Part shown: piece by piece, positions 1 to 11,700 of the stretch
Layout of the letters: every line of letters starts with the position of its first letter
How positions within the stretch are numbered: the first letter of the stretch is position 1
NCBI GenBank assembly: GCA_002081555.1
Contig: MZNV01001276.1
Span: 20,994-84,993 of the forward strand
Direction: 5' to 3'
From: Protostelium mycophagum
Taxonomy: Eukaryota > Evosea > Variosea > Protosteliida > Protosteliaceae
Length of the DNA: 64,000 bases
Notes under the pieces: generated by a model
What the model was told of the DNA's origin: nothing
Databases searched by the model: none
The model's input: the letters and a program-made list of their open reading frames with translations, nothing else
Program-made: the position numbers and the translations under genes

Positions 1-3000
1 GGAGCGGGTTCTTCCTCCTCTTCTGATGCGCTTTGAGCGTCAGACTGAGGGCTTGCCTCTTCCTTTTGTGAGGGTGCTGGTGTCGTTTCCTCCTCTTCCT
101 CAGCTTCCTCTTCCTCATCCTCCTCTCTTTCAAAATCGAATCTACAACGAGTCAATCTCAGACTAACCTACAAATAAAACGCTGACCTCTCTTTGAGTTG
201 CTCAGCGACGATGATTCTGAGGGCTGTGACATTGTCTGTGTTCCCTTCCTCCTTTACTTCGTCCCAAGCGACGGCGTTGTTGAACAACAGCTCAATGTCA
301 TCAGAAAATTCTTGTACACTCTCGTACTCCTCCTTGCTGATCTTCTTCTTGATCATCTGAAGGTCAATAGGCTCGTCGATCAACTATACATGTCAGATAC
401 AATTGTCATGACGTGTGATGACGTCATACCTGGTAATACTCCTTGTTGCTCTTGGGGACAAGTCTAAACAATTTCCTGGAGAGGCGGTCGCCGGCTTCGT
501 CCTTCTCCTCTCTGATGGCGTCCCAGACACCCATCAATTGCTCGTTCAGTTCTTCTGCAGAGAGCTCCTCCTCTTCTTCGGCCTCAGATTCTGCGGCAGA
601 TTCCTCTGCCCCTTGGACGGGCTCCTCTACAATCGACTTGTCTTGTTCTTGAACCACAGACTGGTCGGCAACGGATTCTTCGGCTTCCTCAGCGTCCTCC
701 TCGGCCTCAGATTCCGCAGCAGACTCTTCAGCCTCGACTTCCTTGGCGGGGGTTGCCACGGCGATCTCCCCGATCTTCTCCACAGCGGGCTCTTCGACCT
801 CCTCAGCTGCTTCAGCATCCTCGGGTCTGGCCTCTTCATCCTCTTCGTCGTCGTCTTCGATGATGATAGAAGATCTCTCTGTCACCTTCTCCTCAGCTTC
901 TTCGGCCTCTTCAGCCTCTTCGGGGACCTCGACTTCCTTGGCGGGGATCGCCACGGTGGCGGGCTCTTCCACAACGGACTCGTCTTGAACAGACTTTTCA
1001 GCCTCATCAATCACTACAGACTGGTCGGCCTCCACGCAAACAGAGTTGTTTGCCGTCTCTGGCTCTTCGTGTGCACTCTCGAAAGAAGCTTCGACATTCT
1101 CGGCTCCCTCTCCGTCTGCAGAGACAAATGACTCCTCGTTCATGGAACGCTCAGCCTGTTCTACAACGAGGCTTTCCTCTGCAGCGAGGCTCTCCGCCAC
1201 ATAGTCTTCTGGGTCGAAATCATCTTCGTCCTCTGACCACTCCTTCTCCTTGACGAGATTTGCGACAGAGCTGCGTCTCCTCTTGCCTTCTATAATGAGG
1301 TCCTGCTCGAGCTCTTCGTCTTCGTCGTCTTCACTATCCGCGTGTTCAGCTTCAAAATGGGCGATGTCGGCGTCTTCATTTCCTTGGCTGATGACGTCAT
1401 CGTCCTCTGCCTCGACTTCCTCGAGGTTAAACTCCTCGTCTTCTTCGCTGTTGGACCAGCTCTCCTCGTCTTCAACGAGCTTCTTCACGATGGTGCGTTT
1501 ATCGGTGTCTCTGAGGTTCTCTTGGGCGTTGGGAATATCGTTCAACAGAACCCTGACCAAAGCCTTCTTATCCTCGGTTCTCTGAAAATTCTTGGCAATC
1601 TCCTTGCGCTGAGGTGTGGGCATGACCAGGTTAGACCTGGCAGAAGAGATGCTGCCAGTGGTCGCCTGGACGGCGACTGGGGCGGTGGGCTCTTCAGCAA
1701 AGAGAGTTCTCTTTGTGTTGAGGAAATCATAAGTACGACCTTGAGAGTCGGCGACGACCTCCTTGGTTCGGGGGGTCTTATCGAGCTTGGCGGCAGACTT
1801 GTGGGGTGTTCTCTGGGTGACGGGGGAGGTCTCAAGGTCTTCGGGGGTGGGGACTTTGTCTCCGATGATGAAACGCTTGGATCTGGGCGTAACGCAGTTG
1901 GAAGCCCAAGTTTCGCGTGAGCGGCTGGCCTTGTTGGCGATCTCGGCCTTCACAGGAGAGGCGAAGCGGCGGGCTTCAGACTGACAGATGTCAGAAAATG
2001 TCACAGAGTGACAGGCATGACATACCTTGGAGACACCACAGATCTCTTCTTCGTTGTCAAGAGCTTCTTCGACAATCATATCCTCTTCAACCTTCTCTGT
2101 AGCCTGCGAGCTCGGTGAGTAACTCTGTGTTTAACCTGAAGAAACTCACCTTGATCTTGGATTTCAAAACTGTCTTTACAATAGGCTTGGAAATCTTGCT
2201 CTTGTTAATCGTCTTCTTCTTTGGGGTGGCGACGGCGTCTCTCAAGGTCTGCTTCTGGGCAGGCTTGGTGTTGTCCAGTGATCTGACTCTCTCGTGGCGT
2301 CTAACCGGTGCAGAAGGCTTGGCCTCGTCGACTTTGTTGACAGCATCGACAGCCTCTGTGGGGTTGGCGGGAGCGGGGGTCTCTAGAGCAGGAGCCTCCT
2401 CTACAACGGTCTCCTCTACAGCTTTCTCTACAACGACTTCCTCTTCTGCAGGAAGGGGACTTGTCTCAACTTGTGGAGACTCCACAGCCACCTTCGCTTC
2501 CACAGGAAGGGGGCTTGCGGGAGCAGAGATTGTCTTAATACTCGGCTTGGGGTTGAATGAGACAGCTCTGGGAGTCTTCATCTGTCCAGCCTTTGGGGTG
2601 GCCTTGTTTGGTGTGCTGAGAACAGACCTTGGTTGTGTCTTAACGGGTGTCTTTAAATCAGGGAGAGGGAGGGACGCTGTGACCTTCGGTGTCTCCATGG
2701 AAGTCTTTCTTGACAGAACCTTCTTGTTGAGTTGAAGAGGTCCATTTCTGGACACAACGAGAGGGCGTGTGGCGGTTTTAGAGGGCGCTGGGGTGGTTTG
2801 ATGTTGGACGATGGGAGCCTTGGCGGGTGTCCTCGCCGGTGTCACGGCTGGTATCGTGGCTGGTGTCTTAGAGGCCAGTGGTGTCTTAGGCGCCAGGGAG
2901 GATGTCTTCGCTGGTGTCATCATCGAACTCTTTACGGCCATTTTGGCGGGAGTTGAAATGGGAACATTGTTGCGATTAGGAATGTTCTCTTCGTTAGCTC

Positions 3001-3439
3001 TGCGAGGTGTGGCGCCTACAGACTTTTCGATGATTGGGGCTACATATTTGAAGGTTCGATCTGCGATTTTGAAGGTATCTCCGTCGACCAGGAGGACAGA
3101 TCCTTCCAAAGGATTGCCCTTGTATTGGGTGTGGTTTGTTGAAGAATGATTTTTGAGGGTGGCCTAAGAGACATCAGAATTGAGCTATACAGCGAAGAAA
3201 ATGAGAAGAATGATCGAGAAACTCACTCCCTTAGCGTCTACCACAATCTCGGCTTGGATATCAGAGACATTGGCATTTCTTAAGCGTATTACACAATTAT
3301 CACCCCTTGAAGAAAGTAAGATTATGTCTCAATTAAGAGCTACTTACTTTCCAAACGTTGTTATTCCAGGATGAACATTGACCTCAGTGAAGATCTGTGT
3401 TGGGTCTGATTTCTTCAGAATGAGGACCTTGCCAGACAT
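1..3439 (-). CDS. FHA-acidic-bromodomain protein, Ki-67-like N-terminus (3' end beyond window)
   Basis: The start MSGKVLILKKSDP lies at 3439. The first three exons encode an FHA domain containing NHSSTNHTQYKG and, near its end, DRTFKY, which resembles the FHA of the chromosome-surface protein Ki-67. A Lys/Pro/Thr-rich basic stretch follows, with a PP1-docking type motif RAVSF at about 2560. A long Glu/Ala-rich acidic region with imperfect repeats comes next, then a bromodomain (ca. 130-560, polybromo-like: PKSNKEYYQ, then IDEPIDL, then LFNNAVAWDE). Introns of about 45 nt keep the frame open across 2085-2140 and 1985-2030, so this reads as one gene. After the bromodomain another acidic exon runs off the window. 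The position normally holding the acetyl-lysine-contacting Asn reads Asp (AWDE). Role inferred: a chromatin or mitotic chromosome scaffold recruiting PP1. Confidence is high for the domains, lower for function. Confidence 0.85.
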
Positions 3440-3942
3440 TTCTATGTATCAATATTGATACAGACTATATATGAGTTATGGAGGTCTGTGGCTGCTGTCC
3501 TCAACCGATTTTTGGTTTGAATTGGCGGTCCAATTTAAATTTTGGCGGGAAAATTTTAATTCGCATTCGCGATCTTCAAAATTTGCGAACATCCCGCCAA
3601 AATGCAAAAAAACGCGCGGAGACACAAATCAAGACGGCCGGATGAAAGCAGTCGAAGTCCATCCACAGCCTTTTAGCCTCTGTAACATCATCGTTGTGTG
3701 AGCGGTTGTGTCCATCGATAGAATCTTAATTAAGATTTCAATTCTAGGGGAAACTTCGAGAAGAAGCGGCGTGTTGACATCTTCGAAATTTTTTACGGTA
3801 ACAACCGCAAATTCATTTCACACGTTTTCCTCTCCACGAGATTTCGCAGCACATTGCGTGTGAAAATTTGCCTTGCAAGTAACTCATAATCAACACGAAG
3901 CACGCAGCACACGCCACCACCTCTATTTAACAAATAATCAAC
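3440..3942. other. Divergent intergenic region
   Basis: About 500 bp lie between the divergent starts of the FHA-bromodomain gene and the next plus-strand gene. It is AT-rich and should hold both promoters. I see no clear TATA box. A CGGT-AACA-ACCG palindrome sits at 3796-3807. The short ORF here is not supported as a gene. Confidence 0.5.
3796..3807. repeat. CGGT-N4-ACCG palindrome
   Basis: CGGT AACA ACCG in the 5' flank of the repeat-protein gene, about 135 bp before its ATG. Flanked by T and C. Confidence 0.6.
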
Positions 3943-5127
3943 ATGCAGAAAGTCAAGAACCTCCTCCACAGAAACAAGGAAACCGACGCCGCTCACCACA
4001 ACACCGTCCCCGTTTCTCATCAAAACGCACCTCTTGCCCACCAGAACCCCCTCGACAGAAACCACGATGGACGTGTTGACATGAACGACCTCACTGGACG
4101 TCAGCCCCTCGTTAACAACGCTAACTTGGCACCTGGTATGACCCAGACCACCACCACCACCACCACAGAGCAGACTCTCCTTAACAATGGCCTCTCCAAC
4201 AGAAGAATGAGCCAGGGATACGTCGAGCCTCTCGTTGAGAACAGAAGATTGAGCCAGACCATCATCGAGCCCGCTTTGGTCGGTGACAGAAGACTCAGCC
4301 AGACCTACGAGACAACCAACCTTAGCTCCGGATCTTACTCCAACGTTGCTGGAAACCGCCTCAGCGTCACCCGCGCTGAGCCCACCATCGTCGAAAGAAT
4401 CGAGAAGGACGTCGTCATCCAGTAAGTCTATTCTCTTATTATATTATAATATATTCGGATTCTTACATCGTATCATAGAGAGAGAATCCACCCCGTCGAG
4501 AAGGAGGAGATCCAGCCCATCATCTACAGAGAGAGAGAGCAACTCGATGTCAAGCAAGTCACCCAGATGATGCACGAGACACAGATCCAGCCCACTCTTG
4601 TCGAGAAGAGAGAGCTCGCCGCCGAGGTCCGCGCTCCCATCATCGAGCGTGGTGCCGCCATCCAGGAGAACATCATCCTCCCCTCTTCCCAGCGTGACGC
4701 CACCCTCCGCACCGAGGTCGTCCACGCTCCCATCGTCGAAGAGACCATCAAGAAGACTGTCATCGAGGAGATCCAGCCCGTCTTAGAGCGCGACGTCTTC
4801 GTTCCCACCGTCGTCCAGAACACACAGCCCATCTACGAGAAGATCGTCGAGGCACCCAACGTCTACAGAGAGGTCAGAGACATGAGAGAGCTCGGAACAC
4901 GCACCGTAGAGTACACCCAGCCCGCCATTGTCCGCGAGGTTGTTCCCCTCGCCCCCGCCCCCGTCGTCTACCAAGACGCAGCCCCCATCACTGAGCACGT
5001 GACCATGTCCACCACCACCACCACCACCGACGCTTTTATCCCCGCCAAGTTGGTGCAAGAGGGACAGTTGAGAAACTTCCAGCCTGCCGCTGCCCAAGTT
5101 GCACCCGTCAACACCCGCCGTGTTTAA
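3943..5127 (+). CDS. Glu/Ile/Pro/Val-rich repeat protein with EF-hand-like loop and PKA-type sites
   Basis: Two exons with one intron (about 4422-4478) encode roughly 375 residues. No signal peptide is visible. Near the N-terminus LDRNHDGRVDMNDL fits an EF-hand calcium loop. Three spaced copies of RR[LM]SQ (about 4200, 4242 and 4288) match the PKA consensus RRxS. The second half is a string of degenerate units such as VERIEKDVVIQER, EIQPIIYRERE and EIQPTLVEKRE, rich in Glu, Ile, Val and Pro. It resembles small fungal stress or allergen-like proteins with (V/I)xExIxP repeats, a resemblance recalled rather than searched. Codons end overwhelmingly in C, unlike most neighbours, suggesting high expression. 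Function is unknown. A structural or stress protein regulated by phosphorylation is a guess. Confidence 0.85.
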
Positions 5128-5475
5128 GTAAATAAATAGACGATATCGAAATGTGATTGAATTTATTGTGAAGACTGTTTTTCGTCGGACAGAGACCTCT
5201 TAAAATGTTTAGATTCGGCAGGTGCAATGTACATTGCGCATGGTTGATCGAATGCATCTGTACAGAAAGTAGACTACAGACATTGATAAATAGACTTGGA
5301 AGTCACTCAGACAATCCCAAAGAAATTGATTTTCTGGCATTTTATTATTATAGACAACAAAGATGTGAAGTTGATTGTTGTTCGCGTGTTCGCGGAGATC
5401 GGCAAAAAGTCACGCAGAATTTTTCCGGAGTGTTGCGAGATTTCCAACAGACCCGAACACCAACAGGCCAACATC
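5128..5475. other. Intergenic region
   Basis: About 350 bp separate two tandem plus-strand genes. It holds the 3' UTR of the repeat protein (AATAAATAG just after the stop) and the promoter of the transporter. I see no gene or repeat. Confidence 0.45.
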
Positions 5476-7853
5476 ATGTTCCAGTTTTCGAGATGGCTCA
5501 CACTCGCTGCTGGATGTCTTCTCGCGGTCACCTGTGGTGAGATCTCAATAAAGTCTTTGGACGATCTGTTAAGACGATGTCAGGTTGTGGAACGCTTTGG
5601 AGTGTGTATTCTTCATATATTCGAGAGAGAATGGATTTCCCTCAATCGGTCATGAGTAATGCAGCAACTGCGAGTCTTGTGGGATCGTGAGTTGAAGATG
5701 ACTGACTGTTGATTCTGACAATCTACAGAGGACTCTTTGCCTTTCCTCTTGGGATCTTTTATGATCGCTGTGGCCCTCGTCCAACCGTCTTTTTGGTAAT
5801 TCATGTTGACACCTGTTGATTTTAATCGTCTCAGGCTGCCCTCTTTTTGGCCATTCCTCTTGGATTTTACATGTGGGAGACATCAGATCCTACAAGAGGT
5901 TCTGCAGCAGCCACAATCGCCTTGACTGGGCTCAGTGGTGTGGGTATCTCTGCCATGTTCACCGCAGCCATGGCACCCTCTATGGCAAACTTCTCCGCTC
6001 ACAAGGGTAAGTAGAGATCGAAATCTGACGGGTGACACATGCGCAGGGACTGTCTCTGGACTTATGGCTTCTCTTTATAGCTTAAGTATTGGTCTTTTCT
6101 CTCAGGTGTGGGTACCTCTTAAACACTCGTCACTCACCATACACAGTTTAATGAGTGGTTCTTTGACAATAACATCTTCCATCTGTGGATCTTTCTGATC
6201 TCATTCCTGTCATTTGCCGCCATCTTGGGTTTGATCTTTTCAAACATCATCATGGACAAAGGATATGAGGTCATCGGTGAAGAAGAGCCCTTTCTGTCGG
6301 AAAAACCGTTGAACCCCGTAATGATTTTCCCGCCATTTTCAGATTTAATATTCAAACTCTTCAGGGACGAGCGCACTCCATACAAGATCTTCACAGCGAG
6401 AGGATCGTCTTTGATGATGACAAAGACAACAGAAAGTCTGTTTATTTAGAGGAGACCGGTCCTCTCATCCAGGAAGAGAAACTGCCGGAGAAAAACTCTT
6501 TGCAGATTTTGTTGACCGTCGAATTCTACTGTCTCGCTGTTATGTATATGGTCTTTCAGGTCGGTTCTATTTATAGATCTTACCGTTTCAATATTTCAAA
6601 GTTGTCAAAATTTCTGCAGAAACATAAAATTCTGTTGTGAAAAGAACAATATCACTCGGTAAGGTACCGTGATTTTCACGTGAACAACCGTGCATCTTCC
6701 GGCTCCAAAGGGAAATGTTTTGTGCGCTAGTTACCGGTTATTTTTCACGTTAACAAAAATCGCATCATTTCAAAAAATTCGAGTTGTAGATTCACAAACA
6801 CAGGGAGGCAGCCAGCTCTTGCTGTTTGAGATGAGCACGATCGTCACAGCAGAAGGCGGTGACACCAAGTCCGTCAGTAACAGGATGACCATCTACTCCG
6901 TTGCCACGTGCATCGCGACACTACTCTTCGGGTCACTCTCTGATAGGGTGATTTTGTCTTTCGAATCCAATTGTTTTTTTTGTAATATCACCCTAAAAAA
7001 ATGCACCAGGAGAATGCGGTTATTACCGTGAGAGAAAATTTTCCCACGCAACTGTAAATACAATGTTTGTGCTATAGTTTTGATTTATTCATTAAAAAAT
7101 CACGACATGTTGTGAAGGATCAAATATATGTGCCTCAGAAATCTTGTAGATGCTGCTCTGCAATTTAAAAATTGAAATGATCAGATTGGACACTTCTTCC
7201 ATCGGCCAGGATTTTTTGTTCTAAGCCTGACCTTTCTGTTGCTTGGATACACTTCCATGGCAATATGGAACTCCGCGGCTTTGTCTTATGCTGTCGCATT
7301 GATCGGCCTGTCAAACGGAACGGGCTGGGCTGTGTGAGTATTCGTCGTTGTAGATCTCATTTTTAATCTGAAAAATGATTTATTGCAAAATATTATTTAT
7401 TTCGGATGATTACAAAACAAATCACAAGTCCTGTTGGTAAATTTTCGGATCCAACTGCAGGAGCTGCCAAAAGAACTCGCCAAGGTCTTTACACCTGAGA
7501 TTTCGCTGAAAAATCATCAGGTTACCCTCCACCATTGCTGATCTGTGGGGATTCACCCATTTTGGCTCCAACATGGCTGTCCTCGGAATAGTGAGTCGTG
7601 TCTAAATCGAACCTGCGGCTCATCGTCTCAGGCATCTGCCATCGGCGGTTTCATCTTTCCCTCTGTCATCGCCAGTCATTTCTACGAGAAATACAGCTTA
7701 GACGGCGGCAAGACGTGCTTCGGAACAGACTGCTTCCACACTACCTACATCATTTTGGCGGGATTCGCTGCTGCCGGCCTTTGTGGTGCCATCATCCTGT
7801 ATTTAACATCGTTCAAACTGTACCGTTTGAAAGCGCGGTTACAACAAATATAG
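5476..7853 (+). CDS. MFS transporter, nodulin-like family
   Basis: About ten exons reconstruct a multi-pass protein starting MFQFSRWLTLAAGCLLAV. Family marks are GLFAFPLGIFYDRCGPRPT (loop 2-3), ALTGLSGVGISAMFT, the cytoplasmic loop with GYEVIGEEEPFL, GSLSDR, and STIADLWGFTHFGSNMAVLG, which corresponds to the nodulin-like signature near TM10. Nodulin-like MFS proteins are thought to move organic acids, amino acids or metals, and the substrate here cannot be read. Introns at about 6560-6801 and 6950-7185 are much longer than the rest. The first carries a palindrome at 6657-6680. The final exon (about 7632-7853) and its 3' flank exist as a second, partial copy near 26256-26416. Confidence 0.85.
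6657..6680. repeat. Double palindrome in MFS intron
   Basis: CGGT-AAGGT-ACCG overlaps CGTGA-TTT-TCACG inside the long transporter intron. Confidence 0.6.
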
Positions 7854-8721
7854 ATATTGAGAGGCATTGGGTCAAGTTATTTTCGTCATCTTTGTGCTGG
7901 TTCGTGTGGCAAGCCAACCTCTCACCCACAACCCACTCCCCGAAACTATCGGTGGATCTGCAGGAAGATTCTGTGATAAGAGATTCTGAAGCTGATACTC
8001 TGAACCGTTGGGCTGTTCTTTGTCGAAATCTTTCAAGACGAGGTGTGCCACTTTGGTGAACTCCTTTGCCGCCCACAGCACCACCCCTTGGGAGTTTCGC
8101 ATCGATGAGGCCGTTACAACGGAAAAATTCTGAACCAAAGCATCACCAACCTCCAACTGCCCAAGTAGAGCAGCCGTAAGTCTGCTCACAGTTTTTCAAC
8201 TCTGATTGTCCTTGACGGTTACATTTGTCGGTTATGACTTCATATCAGAGGAAGAGTCGTCAAATCTTCGCACTTTACTCGAGGGTTTTTGACCAAACAG
8301 TTCTAAAGGAATATATCTGTTTGTATATGACCAGAGATTAAGCCGGATCAGGATACAAACAGAGCTTTTGAATGAGCGGAGAAAGAAGAAAGAACAAGCG
8401 TCCTTCTTCCTCAAAACAGGTCTTGTCAACAGAAGATGTGCCTTACGTGTATAGAACACAACAGAGGTGATGATCATTTTCCAATCCCAGATCAGCCTTT
8501 GATCTTCAACATCTTGTCTCTGCAGAACTCTCTTGTTAAAATTGCCCTGATATCACACAGTCTTACAAATTCATTCTTCTCTTTCCCTTTGACATACCCC
8601 CAACAAAGTGAGCTCATCATCTTAGAAGATTCCTTTTGTTTGTTACCTGCTATATTATCTTTATTATAGATATCAAAGGTCGACTGTAATTTTTTCAGAG
8701 TGTGCGGCAGCTCTGCTGCAG
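7854..8721. other. Intergenic region built of repeated fragments
   Basis: No complete gene is supported. The first about 50 bp after the transporter stop are duplicated at about 26365-26416. The minus strand of about 8000-8190 is open and encodes VLKDFDKEQPNG, a stretch echoed on the plus strand at about 57390-57425. It may be a gene remnant. The rest (8200-8720) is AT-rich, with short unsupported ORFs, and must hold the promoter of the PHD gene. Confidence 0.5.
7999..8189 (-). pseudogene. Possible gene remnant (KEFTKVAHLVLKDF family)
   Basis: The minus strand encodes LGQLEVGDALVQNFSVV and then AAKEFTKVAHLVLKDF without a stop. A related stretch lies on the plus strand at about 57350-57440, where an extra base (AAAA against AAA) breaks the frame. 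I do not recognise the protein. No flanking exons with splice sites could be joined, so I treat it as a remnant of a repeated sequence. It could still be one exon of an unrecognised gene. Confidence 0.35.
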
Positions 8722-11700
8722 ATGCCCAAACAGGAAAGACTCCTCACTCTGGCTTCAAGCAGCAGGAACCACACTATAACCTCTATATCAGATCATCTAA
8801 TGACACTTACAGGTTTCTCGAATCCTTCAGAATTCCTTCCCATCCCACAGTTTCCACACTTCCCAGGAGTGAGTGTTGATCATGATCACGTCTACATTCT
8901 CATTTTAAACAGAACGTCGTTGCACAGAATTTCGCATCACCACCTCAATTTCCTGGTCTGTCTTTGCCTTATCCATACGTCAACATGCCCTCACCTAATC
9001 ACGCCAATCCGACACCGAAACACAGTAAACACAGCAGAAAGAGAGCGAGAGAGGCAGCCATGACTGATCAGACGGCAACGATGCAAAATGATCGATCACC
9101 GACCAAAAATATGCAGACACCTGAAGAGGACGTGCAGACAAAACAAGCGGAAGTTTTGTCGACGAAGGAAGTGGAGAACGCGCCGACAAAGCAAGCAGAG
9201 AGTCCGCCGACAAGACAAGTAGAAACTGCATCGACAAAGCAAGCAGAGGGTGTGTCGACAAGTCAAGAGGAGAGTGTGTCGACAGCAGAGAATGTGTCGA
9301 CAAAGCAAGTGGAGAGTGTGTCGACAGAGGAAGTAGAATATGTATCAACAAAACAAGCAGAAAAGCAGGTAGAGAGCATGCCGACGGAAGAGGTGAAGGA
9401 TGTTTCAACAAAGCAAACAGAAAGTGTCCCGACAACAACGGACAACATGTCGACAACAATAGTGGACACATTGTCGACCCCCACAGTGGAAACACACATA
9501 GTGGAGACTGAGTCTACAATTTCGGTGGAGAATTTGTCGACACATGTAGCAGATGTACCCACAGAAGACACAAACGAAACACCTTCACCACAAGAAAATG
9601 ACACAGCTCCAACGACCGAAGACACCGCGCCTGTCCAATCTCAAAATATATTGACAGATACAAAAGTCGAAGAAAGAGCAGCAGCGACAGAACAGATTCC
9701 CGCCATTACAACAGTAAGAAGACACTCGAAGATTTAAATAATAGTTGTAGATGACAGAGGACAACACAGCGGAAGAGTACGAACAGGATGATGTGGAAGC
9801 CCTCTTTGAGGAATTTGCAGAGAGGGATAGTATCAATGCTCCAGAGGCCAGAAGGACGGACAGCGATGATGAGAACGGCATCGATGAAGTCGAAGGGTTT
9901 ATGATCATCGCGGATGATCATCCATCAGAAGAGAATGATGAAGTGAAAGATGAAGGGAAGACAGAGACTAAGGTTGACACTGAGGAGATACCCACCAAGA
10001 ATGATGTGAGATGATGATCTCTTTTTGCGAAATTGCAAACCATATCATGCGTTAAAAGATACAAAATGGCGTTCGTCTGTGCGATATGAGCGAGTTTTGA
10101 CAATCCAAAAGGTGCTTGAGGCGCTACAATCTTTCGGCGGACAAGCGACTATTGTCGAGATCGTCAAAGTAGTGAACGAGACCCGCAACAAGGACGGTAA
10201 GATACCGTCAAAAGCGGTAAACTACCGTGTTAGTTCCATCTTGACATCGAGGAAAAACGAGGACGTGTTTGCCAAAGTTGGAGAAGTGAACAAAAAGGTG
10301 ACACATCATATGATGAAATTTCGCTGACATTTCAGACCATATGGGGACTGGTCGGAGCAGAAAAGGAGAGATTGGAAGATGAGGTGAAATTTCATCAAGA
10401 TTTCGCGAATTCTTCTGAGATTTAGCAGGACCAACACAATGGGTCAGAACCGATGACTCCGTCATCATATTCTGATGATGAGCCATACGACCCGCAAGTT
10501 CATGTGAGATGAGCTCCACCTTTATATCTTGCGATATATATCCATGCAAATAGACGGTCAAAGTTGCTTTGCCTCAGGACAAAATTTGTTTAAGTGCTCA
10601 AGTCAAAGATTGCAATACAAGAAAAACAATCTTTCAACACTTTGAAGAAATTGTCATCAATACACATCTGGCATTAAAGGCCAAACATCATTTTAGTTTA
10701 CAATGCGATATCTCATCAACACTCACGTCACACAGGGTTGCAGGTGTTGTAGAAGCCAGACAGATGATAGCAAGATCCTGTTGTGTGATGGATGTGATGA
10801 CGAATACCACATGTACTGCCTCAATCCACCGCTCAAGGGGATCCCGAGAGGGGAATGGTTCTGTCCTCGTTGTAGATCACACAATAGGAACCAAAAACAT
10901 CTGAAGGTAGGTCCAGTTTATAAAGAAATAAATTGCATTGCAACAAGTCTACTGCGGCAAAATTTACTCCAAAGAAGATCTGCTAAATCTCACAGCACGT
11001 TGCCACGCAACAATCCGTCAAAATCAAACCTGAAGTATCACATATCGACACGCCACGTCCTCAAGCTGCACAACAGCTCAAGAAAAACATAGCCCACAGT
11101 ATACACACGCTCGGCGGAACGGCCACTAGCAAGGAGATCGGTCAACTTCTGTTGAGACGCAAGATCGTGCCAAAACACATGAGAAAAACTTTGATTTGGA
11201 AAGTGAACGCGATCCTGTCAAAGTCTCCGAAATCATTCACAAAATGTAACGACGACGACGGGCGGGATAAATTCTTTGTGTGGAGGCTCGCAAAGGTGAT
11301 TTTTGTGAACAAAAGTGTGTTATCTGTTGTTGCAACATGAAAAATGTAAAATTGTGCAAAGAAGGTTTGTTTGTCATATCTCAACCTTGTTCTTCTGAAT
11401 CACATGTGATTTTGCACAAAGTTTCGTCTAATAGAACCTTGCAATATTTATATGGGAAGACTGACGGAATGCAGGGCATTAAGCACCAAGATATATTGGA
11501 ATATAAGAGGTACTAGAAATGTATGATTTGACAGTGTGCTGACGAATTGCAGTGACGACATGGAAATCATTGATGACGAAGTGAGTGGAATCGCATTGGA
11601 CTCTTCAACATACTTTTTATTGCGGCAGAGCTGCACACCCATTCGGCATGACGAGTGTTGAAATCTGTAGTCTGCTTGCATTAATTGACAGCTTCAGGAA

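Noticed and set aside
415-1131. Long plus-strand ORF of 238 codons, Leu/Phe-rich
   Set aside because: It is the reverse of the acidic repeat exon of the FHA-bromodomain gene; its composition is explained by complementarity to Glu/Ala codons.
9128-9530. Regularly spaced direct repeats resembling a CRISPR array
   Set aside because: The spacing is short and the repeats stay in a protein reading frame; CRISPR does not occur in nuclear genomes.
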